Below the pieces are notes generated by a model. That model saw only the letters and a program-made list of their open reading frames with translations, was not told the origin of the DNA and made no database searches. Positions 1 to 5,653 of a stretch of DNA of 5,926 bases are shown here, piece after piece. Each line of letters begins with the position of its first letter. Position 1 is the first letter of the stretch. The translations under genes were made by a program, and so were the position numbers. Source of the stretch: Gammaproteobacteria bacterium (GTDB taxonomy: Bacteria > Pseudomonadota > Gammaproteobacteria > Pseudomonadales > Pseudohongiellaceae); the NCBI GenBank assembly GCA_016762995.1, contig JAESUT010000190.1, positions 1-5,926 of the forward strand, read 5' to 3'.

Positions 1-645
1 GACCGAGACTACACAGTCTATCTCAACAAATTACGCGAGTGCAGCAATTTGCATGGCGTAGCTATACACAGTTTCGTTCTTATGACTAACCATGTCCATC
101 TGTTATGCACTCCAGAACGCCCACAAAGCATTAGCCTGATGATGCAGGGGCTAGGCCGATACTATGTGCGATACATTAATAGCACATATAAGCGCACTGG
201 AACGCTATGGGAAGGTAGGTTTAAGGCTTCATTATTGAGCACTGAGCGATACTTCCTAACAGTGAGTCGATACATCGAACTCAACCCTATTCGAGCAGGC
301 ATGGTTAAGCATCCGGCTGAGTATCCTTGGTCTAGCTATAGACATAATGCATCAGGAAAGAGGATTAAACTCATCACACCCCACCCGGTCTATCTATCAC
401 TGGGACGCAGCAAACAGGAGCGCCGAGCTAGATATCAAGCACTATTTGACCAACTCATACCCAGCTACACCTTGGAAGAAATAAGAACTGCCACTAACAA
501 AGCCTGGGTACTGGGCGACGGTAAATTCAAGCAACAAATCGAACAGCAACTAGGCTATGCATTACCTCCTTTCCAAAGAGGCGGTGACAGAAAATCCTCA
601 AACTTCCGCCGCATCAGCAAGAAGCAGAAAATCAAAGTTCTCTGA
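1..645 (+). CDS. REP-associated tyrosine transposase (Y1, IS200-like), 5' end outside window
   Basis: The frame is open from base 1, so the N-terminus lies outside the window; 214 residues are visible. This is a HUH single-strand transposase of the TnpA_REP/IS200-like group, which nicks and joins DNA at REP hairpins. Seen directly: the metal-binding HUH motif N-H-V-H (His31 and His33 of the visible part); the conserved block G-T-L-W-E-G-R-F-K (67-75); the nucleophile Tyr91 in R-Y-I-E-L-N-P, with Asn four residues later as in the Y1 active-site helix; P-W-S-S-Y; and a late R-G-G-D-R-K-S (193-199), typical of this subfamily's C-terminus. No frameshift or internal stop is visible, so the enzyme may be intact if the missing N-terminus is. 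The last five codons and the TGA lie within a REP-like inverted repeat, consistent with the gene ending at the edge of its own element. It converges with the immunity gene to its right. Confidence 0.93.
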   Translation, partial: DRDYTVYLNKLRECSNLHGVAIHSFVLMTNHVHLLCTPERPQSISLMMQGLGRYYVRYINSTYKRTGTLWEGRFKASLLSTERYFLTVSRYIELNPIRAGMVKHPAEYPWSSYRHNASGKRIKLITPHPVYLSLGRSKQERRARYQALFDQLIPSYTLEEIRTATNKAWVLGDGKFKQQIEQQLGYALPPFQRGGDRKSSNFRRISKKQKIKVL

Positions 646-656
646 CCCCTTTGATT
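630..656. repeat. REP-like inverted repeat at the transposase 3' end
   Basis: AATCAAAG (630-637) and CTTTGATT (649-656) form a perfect 8-bp stem around an 11-nt loop that contains the transposase stop. On the minus strand the right part reads AAAGGGGTCAGA (652-641), which matches 11 of 12 bases of AAAGGGGACAGA at 2058-2069 on the plus strand. REP-associated transposases are normally flanked by such short palindromes, so this is probably the right boundary motif of the element. It could also act as a weak bidirectional terminator between the converging genes. The base pairing is seen directly; the role is inferred. Confidence 0.6.
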
Positions 657-727
657 CCAAAGACAATATTTTTAAGTGCCGCCTTTTACTGTGTGTGTCT
701 ATGCTTACTATCTACTACTATCTACGA

Positions 728-1018
728 TTATTCGTATTCTACTAAGCACTCTGAGATTTCCAAAACCAGCTTTTCAGAGAGCTTATCAATTGCAATCACC
801 ATAAACCCGCCCCAATTATCCCAGCCTATTTCTACACTAGCCTCTTCAACCGAATAGGATTGATATTTACTGTCGAGACCCAGGGTCAAATCACTAGATG
901 CCACCATAGTATATTTTGAGACAAGAAAATCCCTCAAATCCAAATAGCTACTCGCAGGACACTTATCTATGCCAGCCACTAGCCTTCCACTGGCATCTTT
1001 ATAAACAGTACAATTCAT
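728..1018 (-). CDS. Putative immunity protein for the adjacent Rhs toxin tip
   Basis: This is a 96-residue acidic, soluble-looking protein with no signal peptide or membrane segment. It starts with ATG 12 nt after the Rhs stop codon on the same strand, with a weak GGA-containing Shine-Dalgarno about 8 nt upstream. Size, position and strand are those of an immunity gene paired with a polymorphic toxin tip, and its low GC matches the tip rather than the Rhs core. Visible features are an N-terminal strand-turn (V-Y-K-D-A-S-G-R-L-V), a central segment E-I-G-W-D-N-W-G-G-F (63-72) with two Trp residues, and a hydrophobic strand M-V-I-A-I-D after it. Similar W-D-x-W patterns occur in other small immunity proteins, but I do not recognise a named Imm family. 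The function is inferred from context: binding and neutralising the toxin domain encoded just upstream. Confidence 0.68.
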   Translation of the reverse strand: MNCTVYKDASGRLVAGIDKCPASSYLDLRDFLVSKYTMVASSDLTLGLDSKYQSYSVEEASVEIGWDNWGGFMVIAIDKLSEKLVLEISECLVEYE

Positions 1019-1030
1019 AACTCAGTTCCG

Positions 1031-2113
1031 TTACCTTCCGAAAAATATATTCACCAACTCTTGAAGAGAGGTATTAGGTCTTGTTGAACTTACTATTATG
1101 TCGTCCCAACTCTTACCCTGTCTCCGTAGAAATTGCCATGTTGGCCCCCATTTATCATTATATAACCTAAGATTTCTATCAAAAGCATTTTGCTGAGTTC
1201 GAGCATCCGTTGCATTCTTAAAAAGCCGCCCTAATGCCCTTCTTTTCTGATTCAAAACTTTAGCGATTTCTTCAGAAGATTTACCATTTTTTTGCATAGT
1301 GCTTGCTAACTGCTTCAGTCCTCTAACTCTTTTAGCGTATTCAACTCTAATGATAACTGTTTTACCAGCTCTGACAGTTGTCTTTCCCAAATTGGAAATC
1401 GAGCGAGAGAATCGCAATGCTGAAGAACCAACAGCCCTCACCGAGGTGGTAATCAGTCTTGCCGTAACGTTCAACGCCTGGGTTACAGAATTGAGGCTAA
1501 TCTCACCACTTGGATCAATATTGAGCGCTGGATCGATATTCGCGTAGAGATATTTGTGTAATGTAACTGGGTCGCTATCAAACCCTATGAATCCATCCAT
1601 CTGCGTAAACCGACCAATCCCCTGATCATAATACCGAGCCCGCAGATAGTAATTCCCTAACGCCCCATCAAACTGCTCTCCCGCAAACAAGTAATCATTC
1701 TCAGTCGCCCCAGTAGAGCCAGTAAGCTCCCCAAATGCCTCATAATCATACTCATCCGTAAACAGCCCAGTCACATCACTCAAGCTTCGTGTACTGCCCA
1801 AGCCATCATAGTGATAAAAGAACACATTACCACCCGGAAACGCCTGACTAATCAAGTCATCACCAAAACTGTAGCCCTTCACGAAGCTACCATCTGTGAC
1901 CTCCGCCACAACCTGACCATAGTCCCGATTGCTGTCGGTGATAAACACCGTGCTTGAACCACCGCTGCTACGCTCGCTGCGCAGCCCATTGACGTCGTAG
2001 TCAAAGGTAGTCGCAGTGCCACTCGTGGTACTACTGACCAGCTTGTTCCTCAGAACAAAAGGGGACAGATTTATTTTCTTCGTGAAAATAAATCTGACGT
2101 TCCCCCAACTCAA
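1031..2113 (-). CDS. 5'-truncated Rhs protein: C-terminal core plus variable toxin tip
   Basis: The reading frame is 360 residues, against well over 1000 in full Rhs/YD-repeat toxins, so only the C-terminal end remains. Residues about 22-203 are the RHS-associated core: F-D-Y-D-V-N-G, G-D-D-L-I-S-Q, Y-H-Y-D-G-L-G-S-T-R-S, Y-E-A-F-G, Y-Y-L-R-A-R-Y-Y, G-R-F-T-Q-M-D, L-H-K-Y-L-Y-A-N and the terminal D200-P-S-G203 boundary. Residues 204-360 are the variable tip, which normally carries the toxic activity. It is basic and largely helical-looking, ending in a conserved-looking segment at about 314-346 (L-Y-N-D-K-W-G-P-T, G-K-S-W-D-D-I-I, T-R-P). I cannot name its activity. The start shown is a TTG with no Shine-Dalgarno; it directly follows the TAA of the upstream carrier gene in the same frame. 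Residues 4-20 are encoded by a palindrome, not by Rhs sequence. It is most likely a displaced or remnant tip, possibly untranslated, that could be recombined into a full Rhs gene elsewhere. Confidence 0.88.
   Translation of the reverse strand: MSWGNVRFIFTKKINLSPFVLRNKLVSSTTSGTATTFDYDVNGLRSERSSGGSSTVFITDSNRDYGQVVAEVTDGSFVKGYSFGDDLISQAFPGGNVFFYHYDGLGSTRSLSDVTGLFTDEYDYEAFGELTGSTGATENDYLFAGEQFDGALGNYYLRARYYDQGIGRFTQMDGFIGFDSDPVTLHKYLYANIDPALNIDPSGEISLNSVTQALNVTARLITTSVRAVGSSALRFSRSISNLGKTTVRAGKTVIIRVEYAKRVRGLKQLASTMQKNGKSSEEIAKVLNQKRRALGRLFKNATDARTQQNAFDRNLRLYNDKWGPTWQFLRRQGKSWDDIIVSSTRPNTSLQELVNIFFGR
2061..2105. repeat. REP-like long palindrome at the truncated Rhs 5' end
   Basis: CAGATTTATTTTC (2066-2078) and GAAAATAAATCTG (2084-2096) form a perfect 13-bp stem with a 5-nt loop. 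Outside it, GGGGA (2061-2065) can pair with TCCCC (2101-2105) across a 4-nt one-sided bulge (2097-2100). The flank AAAGGGGACAGA (2058-2069) resembles, in inverted orientation, the motif at the transposase stop (641-652). This is the architecture of REP or IS200-type ends recognised by Y1 transposases. It lies 8 nt after the stop codon of the carrier gene and replaces upstream Rhs coding sequence. On the minus strand the stem is followed by CCCCTTTTGTT, so it could also terminate carrier transcription. Pairing is seen directly; mobility is inferred. Confidence 0.72.
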
Positions 2114-3031
2114 TTAGAGATATTGATCTGCAAGCCCTATCCAGATTGGAATCACGAAAAATGCCGCAAGAGTTTGCACGGTAATTATGTTCGCCATGAG
2201 ACTTTCGTTACCGCCTAGTTGTCTGGCGAGAATATAGGCCGAGGGTGGTGCAGGCAGCGCGGTAAGCAGTAACAAGATTACCGCCACAGAATTGGGTGTC
2301 TCAAATAGCAGACAAGCTCCCAGCACCAAACCGGGAAGTATAGCGAGCTTGTTGATAACTGCTACAAGCAGCTGCCAGCTCTGTTCTCCTAAAGCAACGA
2401 ATCGTATCCCCGCGCCAACAGCTAGCAAGCCTATGGGCAAAGCAGGCTGGCTCAGAATCTCTATCACAGACTCGGCAAGAGACGGAATATTGAAACCTGT
2501 GTAGCTGATCGCGATGCCGGCGATGCAAGCCAAAACCAGAGGGTTTATTGCAACTGAATTGATTACGCGACTGATCCTCTTCGTTCCACCCTCCCCACCT
2601 CCAGTCAGCGAGACCACACACAGCACATTCACCAACGGTATATAAACCGCAAGACAGAGCGCCGCGGTAGTGAGCCCTCTATCTCCATACAAAACATCAA
2701 TGCAAGCGAGCCCTATATAAGTATTAAAGCGAATACTGCCTTGATAGATGGAACTGAGGGAAGCGGAGTCGCGGCTAGCGAGCCTACGAAAGGACAGTAT
2801 AAGTACCGTGATAACAAACAGTGCCAGGCCGATGACCTTGCTGATATCGACTACCTCTTCCCAGTCGAAATTTGAGGCCGATAAACGCAACACTAGCAGG
2901 GCAGGAAAGAATATATAATAGGTGAGTCGTTCCAGTTCTGACCACACCGCCTGACTAGAGACCGGCGTACGGCTGATTAAGAAACCCAAGCCGATAATGG
3001 CGAAAATAGGTGTTAGCGCGCTTAAAATCAT
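2114..3031 (-). CDS. AEC-family transporter (auxin efflux carrier-like permease)
   Basis: This is a 305-residue, very hydrophobic inner-membrane protein of the usual length for the bacterial AEC family, whose members are secondary carriers often assigned to small organic acids. Hydrophobic segments occur near residues 3-20, 36-50, 65-80, 122-142, 160-178, 197-213, 219-242, 247-265 and 280-300, giving about ten predicted spans in two halves separated by the loop G-G-G-E-G-G-T-K-R (144-152). Family-like signatures are F-F-P-A-L-L in the second span, R-F-N-T-Y-I-G-L-A (101-109), and the C-terminal A-L-P-A-P-P-S-A-Y-I-L-A-R with G-G-N-E-S-L-M-A-N. The ATG at 3031 starts the first span at once, but no clear Shine-Dalgarno precedes it. 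It is divergent from the LysE-type exporter, and its stop directly precedes the REP-like palindrome. The substrate cannot be read from the sequence. Confidence 0.9.
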   Translation of the reverse strand: MILSALTPIFAIIGLGFLISRTPVSSQAVWSELERLTYYIFFPALLVLRLSASNFDWEEVVDISKVIGLALFVITVLILSFRRLASRDSASLSSIYQGSIRFNTYIGLACIDVLYGDRGLTTAALCLAVYIPLVNVLCVVSLTGGGEGGTKRISRVINSVAINPLVLACIAGIAISYTGFNIPSLAESVIEILSQPALPIGLLAVGAGIRFVALGEQSWQLLVAVINKLAILPGLVLGACLLFETPNSVAVILLLLTALPAPPSAYILARQLGGNESLMANIITVQTLAAFFVIPIWIGLADQYL

Positions 3032-3108
3032 GGCGGCATACTAGCGTCACCTGCCCCACAATACCACCCTCTTCTTTCTTATCCAGACGCTAATAAGTAG
3101 TGAGTGGC

Positions 3109-3137
3109 TTGACAAAATTTAGAGCCGGGGAGATACT
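3109..3137 (+). promoter_or_regulatory. Sigma-70-like promoter for the LysE-type exporter
   Basis: TTGACA (3109-3114) is a perfect -35 hexamer. It is followed after 17 bp by GATACT (3132-3137), which matches four of six bases of the -10 consensus, including the essential second A and last T. Transcription would start near 3144, giving a leader of about 168 nt before the exporter ATG. The rest of the 280-bp divergent gap (3032-3311) contains no gene I can support and no convincing promoter for the leftward carrier. Confidence 0.5.
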
Positions 3138-3311
3138 TTCGCCCAGTCTAGAAAGGCCTATCTACTAAAGCCACGCAAAAATACTTCGAACGAAAAGCTA
3201 ACTGATGCAGCCGCAGAAACGCAATTTCTTCTGGCTCGCCAAGCTGTTCCTCCTTTAAAACAAAAAGCTCAAGAAAGAACGGCAAGCAACAAACAAACTC
3301 AAAACTTCACT

Positions 3312-3923
3312 ATGGAATATCTAGCAATCATTGCCTTCGCCATCACCACTTGTGTGACACCCGGCCCCAACAACGCCATGATTATGGCATCAGGATTAAA
3401 TTACGGCATCAGGCGCAGCATGCCCCATTATCTGGGTATCATTCTCGGGTTTCCAGTCATGGTGCTTGCCGTCGGCCTAGGCATCGCACAGTTGTTCGAA
3501 GTGTATCCAGTGATGCATCTAGTCTTGAAAATTGCTGGTGCCGCCTACCTCAGCTACCTAGCTTATAAGATCGCCACCGCGCCCGTGTCGGAGTCTAGCG
3601 AAGCGGAGGGAAACCCATTCACGTTTATCCAAGCCGCTGCATTCCAGTGGGTTAACCCAAAAGCATGGGTCTTGGCGGTCGGAGCCACCGTCACCTATAC
3701 AACTCTAGGCGAAGGCTATGTGTTGCAAGTATTCACGATCGGGCTAATCTTCCTGATCTTCGGAGCACCCTGCATCATGCTCTGGCTGTGGGGCGGTGCT
3801 TCGCTTAAAACACTCATGCGCAACCCCAGCACTGTGCGGGCTTTCAACATCAGCATGGCAACTCTACTCATTGGTTCTTTAGTCCCCGTATTCATCGAAC
3901 TCTATAGGCAGTTCATTACTTGA
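3312..3923 (+). CDS. LysE/RhtB-family amino-acid exporter
   Basis: This 203-residue inner-membrane protein has the standard length for the LysE/RhtB family, which exports amino acids or related metabolites using the proton gradient. The diagnostic T-P-G-P-N-N motif sits at 16-21 after the first hydrophobic span, followed by a G-x-x-x-S-x-P-H-Y-L-G-I-I-L-G-F stretch that opens the second span. Y-L-S-Y-L-A-Y-K (79-86) and F-Q-W-V-N-P-K-A-W (111-119) are the other two conserved family blocks. A hydrophilic loop (about 91-101) precedes the second half, and about six hydrophobic segments are visible. The ATG at 3312 gives the normal N-terminus, but the AT-rich bases before it hold no recognisable Shine-Dalgarno. 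It is divergent from the AEC carrier and has a candidate promoter at 3109-3137. The substrate is unknown. Confidence 0.93.
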   Translation: MEYLAIIAFAITTCVTPGPNNAMIMASGLNYGIRRSMPHYLGIILGFPVMVLAVGLGIAQLFEVYPVMHLVLKIAGAAYLSYLAYKIATAPVSESSEAEGNPFTFIQAAAFQWVNPKAWVLAVGATVTYTTLGEGYVLQVFTIGLIFLIFGAPCIMLWLWGGASLKTLMRNPSTVRAFNISMATLLIGSLVPVFIELYRQFIT

Positions 3924-3976
3924 ACCGCTTGATAGAGCCGGTCGTTTGAGAGACGCTGCATATTCTGATCGCGCCG

Positions 3977-3985
3977 TGAGATAAT
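3977..3985 (+). promoter_or_regulatory. Extended -10 promoter element for the YciI-family gene
   Basis: TGA followed by GATAAT (3980-3985) makes an extended -10 element: TG, one base, then a hexamer matching five of six consensus bases. The -35 region is poor (TGCATA at 3957-3962, 17 bp upstream), as is common with extended -10 promoters. Transcription would start near 3992, giving a leader of about 23 nt that just includes the ribosome binding site. It suggests the gene is transcribed separately from the exporter upstream. Confidence 0.42.
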
Positions 3986-4000
3986 CGCGACACTTCAAAC

Positions 4001-4006
4001 AAGGAA
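4001..4006 (+). promoter_or_regulatory. Shine-Dalgarno of the YciI-family gene
   Basis: AAGGAA lies 8 nt before the ATG at 4015. It is one of the few clear ribosome binding sites in the window and fixes the start of the gene. Confidence 0.7.
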
Positions 4007-4014
4007 AAAACACT

Positions 4015-4302
4015 ATGCAATTTATGGTTACCGCCTATGACGGCAAAGATGACGGTGCGCTGGATAGACGCATGTCTGTGCGAGACTCACACATTGCGGG
4101 GGCGAAGCAACTCAAGGAAGCCGGAAACTTGATCGCTGGAGGCGCAATACTCAACGAGGCAGAGCAGATGATCGGTTCGACGATGTTTGTGGAGTTTGAC
4201 TCAAAGGCAGAGTTAGACCAATGGCTAGCCAATGATCCCTATGTAACCGGCAATGTCTGGCAGGACATTAGTGTCCTGCCAATTCGTTTAGCAATCAAAT
4301 AG
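4015..4302 (+). CDS. YciI-family protein
   Basis: This 95-residue cytoplasmic protein has the size and fold pattern of the YciI family, small ferredoxin-like alpha+beta proteins that form dimers and carry a conserved His/Asp pair proposed to be catalytic. Visible features are the opening strand M-Q-F-M-V-T-A-Y-D, a helix containing V-R-D-S-H-I (conserved His26) and leading into L-K-E-A-G-N-L-I-A-G-G-A-I-L, the strand S-T-M-F-V-E-F, and D74-P75-Y76 with its preceding W-L-A-N helix end. These are the positions conserved across YciI relatives. The biochemical role of most family members is unknown. It has its own promoter-like element and Shine-Dalgarno, and converges with the hydrolase gene with only one base between the two stop codons. 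Confidence 0.9.
   Translation: MQFMVTAYDGKDDGALDRRMSVRDSHIAGAKQLKEAGNLIAGGAILNEAEQMIGSTMFVEFDSKAELDQWLANDPYVTGNVWQDISVLPIRLAIK
4259..4280. terminator. Perfect 9-bp stem-loop in the end of yciI, possible bidirectional terminator
   Basis: GGCAGGACA (4259-4267) and TGTCCTGCC (4272-4280) pair perfectly around a TTAG loop. The stem lies within codons for W-Q-D-I-S-V-L-P of the YciI-family protein, 20 nt before its stop and 24 nt past the hydrolase stop on the other strand. There is no U-tract on either side, so it is not a canonical intrinsic terminator. Its position between two converging genes suggests a role in ending transcription or protecting transcript 3' ends. Confidence 0.35.
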
Positions 4303-4303
4303 C

Positions 4304-5605
4304 TTATTCACCGGGCTGGAGTCGCTCAAGCTTCAGTCCGATTGCCGTATTGGGGCCGAAGCCTTTCCAATAGGTATGGTCATCGTTCTGCTGGCCTCTA
4401 GTCACCGAATACACGGCATCGGCGCCATCAGGAACAACATCTAGGTAAGATTGGCGACCCTCTATTTGCTTGAGATAGTGATCGAAATAGACCGTCGCGA
4501 AATGATCCATAATGTTATTCATGCGCGTATTGTCCCAAACCGGATCGGTGTAGTGACTGGCACCTGTTGTGTCTTCGCTGTTCAGTATCTCAACTGGCAC
4601 TGGATAAGGCGCTCCAGCATTGTGACCTGCATTTTTGTACGTTAACAGATAGCGATCACTGTTTACTGCACCTTCAAAGATTGCTCGCACACCCGTTTCA
4701 TAACCCGCAACGGTATCGTTATCACCCGCTAGATAAAAAGTCGGCACGTTGATACCGGCAAGATCTTCACTGCGCCAGAATCCAGAGGCCATGCCCCAGG
4801 GCGCGATTGCGAAACCTACCTTGATGCGAGGGTCGAGGTTGGATCGGTAATCCGGGTTTCCAGTAGCATGTTCATGGAGAAGCTCATTCGGCGGCGCCAT
4901 TAGCGACCCAACTATCTCATCACTGTAGCCACCACCCAGATTGTTTACTAGACCATATCCGCCCATTGAATAACCAACAACTCCAGTTGTCTCTGCATCT
5001 AAGAGGCCATTTAGGAAGCTACTGGAATCATTTGAAAGCGTATCTAGCGTGTCGAGTACGAAGCGCTGATCCAAAGGACGGTTGTAGAGAGTACTCTGGA
5101 AGGCCTGCTGATCATCGTAAGTGCTATCAGTATGATCTATCGATGCAACCACATAACCCTTGCTGGCAAGATTCTCACCCAGATGACTTATCAGGTAACG
5201 ATTGCCAGGGTAGCCGTGAGAGATAATAACTAACGGATAACGCGCATCGGCACTGTTGGGCTTGGCATCGCGAACTGCAGTACCGACAAGAGTTGCAGTA
5301 ATTTCGGGGTTGCGAGTTATCGCCTGGTATTCACCACCTGGCTCTTGGTCGCCATCTAGCTTCGCTGGATACCACACCTCGACCATTAGACTTCTATCGT
5401 AGACAGCGTTGTCGCCGCCACGCTCTGTATTTAAAATATCGATTCTATCGGGATCGATGAATTCCAGAGTCCGAACGCCGATATCATAGTCGCCGAAGCT
5501 CGCCAATTCTGGCGCATCAGGGCGTACTGTGTCGATTCGATTTCCCTGAGCTACCGCGCCGGAAGCCATACTCACAAGCAATGCCACTATACCGAAGAAT
5601 CTCAT
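4304..5605 (-). CDS. Secreted alpha/beta hydrolase (PAF-acetylhydrolase/dienelactone-hydrolase-like)
   Basis: This 433-residue protein is probably exported. Starting at the ATG at 5605, it begins with a short Sec signal peptide (M-R-F-F, a hydrophobic core, then A-V-A before Q20, a good signal-peptidase I site). An AGGA Shine-Dalgarno sits 8 nt upstream, so this start is preferred to a TTG nine codons earlier. The alpha/beta-hydrolase core is visible: V-E-V-W-Y-P-A strand, oxyanion segment I-I-S-H-G-Y-P-G (about 127-134), nucleophile elbow G-Y-S-M-G-G (Ser213), acid in L-A-G-D-N-D-T-V (probably Asp297), and base in N-A-G-H-N-A-G (His328). The early V-W-Y-P-A and the overall order resemble PAF-acetylhydrolase/dienelactone-hydrolase relatives acting on esters or lipids. 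The substrate is unknown. It lies 48 bp downstream of an RND permease gene on the same strand and may be co-transcribed with it. Confidence 0.88.
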   Translation of the reverse strand: MRFFGIVALLVSMASGAVAQGNRIDTVRPDAPELASFGDYDIGVRTLEFIDPDRIDILNTERGGDNAVYDRSLMVEVWYPAKLDGDQEPGGEYQAITRNPEITATLVGTAVRDAKPNSADARYPLVIISHGYPGNRYLISHLGENLASKGYVVASIDHTDSTYDDQQAFQSTLYNRPLDQRFVLDTLDTLSNDSSSFLNGLLDAETTGVVGYSMGGYGLVNNLGGGYSDEIVGSLMAPPNELLHEHATGNPDYRSNLDPRIKVGFAIAPWGMASGFWRSEDLAGINVPTFYLAGDNDTVAGYETGVRAIFEGAVNSDRYLLTYKNAGHNAGAPYPVPVEILNSEDTTGASHYTDPVWDNTRMNNIMDHFATVYFDHYLKQIEGRQSYLDVVPDGADAVYSVTRGQQNDDHTYWKGFGPNTAIGLKLERLQPGE

Positions 5606-5612
5606 ACCAATA

Positions 5613-5616
5613 GTCC
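5613..5616 (-). promoter_or_regulatory. Shine-Dalgarno deciding the hydrolase start
   Basis: On the minus strand AGGA precedes the ATG at 5605 by about 8 nt (5'-AGGACTATTGGT-ATG). The upstream TTG at 5632 lacks such a site and would add nine residues ahead of the signal peptide. The rest of the 48-bp gap up to the RND stop holds no convincing promoter or terminator. Confidence 0.6.
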
Positions 5617-5653
5617 TGTTAAATAAAATCAAGCGAATCGCATTATGAATTGC

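Noticed and set aside
707..725. Direct repeat ACTATCTAC (707-715 and 717-725) between transposase and immunity gene
   Set aside because: Only two 9-bp copies in low-complexity sequence; not enough for a target-site duplication or array.
1299..1547. Plus-strand ORF opposite the Rhs tip
   Set aside because: It lies wholly within the minus-strand Rhs frame, which has clear family motifs; no start signal or homology-like features of its own.
2292..2621. Overlapping ORFs on both strands inside the AEC carrier gene
   Set aside because: Their translations lack any recognisable pattern, whereas the carrier frame shows continuous hydrophobic spans and family motifs.
3205..3258. A 17-codon ORF (M-Q-P-Q-K-R-N-F-F-W-L-A-K-L-F-L-L) in the exporter leader
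   Set aside because: It has no Shine-Dalgarno and no repeated regulatory codons of a leader peptide; an ORF this short is expected by chance.
3970..3990. Two TCGCG copies flanking the -10 element of the YciI-family gene, as a possible operator
   Set aside because: Five-base repeats in a roughly 50% GC background are too short to support a regulator site.
4966..5226. Plus-strand ORF opposite the hydrolase gene
   Set aside because: It is antisense to the catalytic core of a well-supported hydrolase and has no ribosome binding site.
5632..5632. TTG upstream start for the hydrolase, adding nine residues
   Set aside because: The ATG at 5605 has an AGGA Shine-Dalgarno at good spacing and starts directly at a normal signal peptide.
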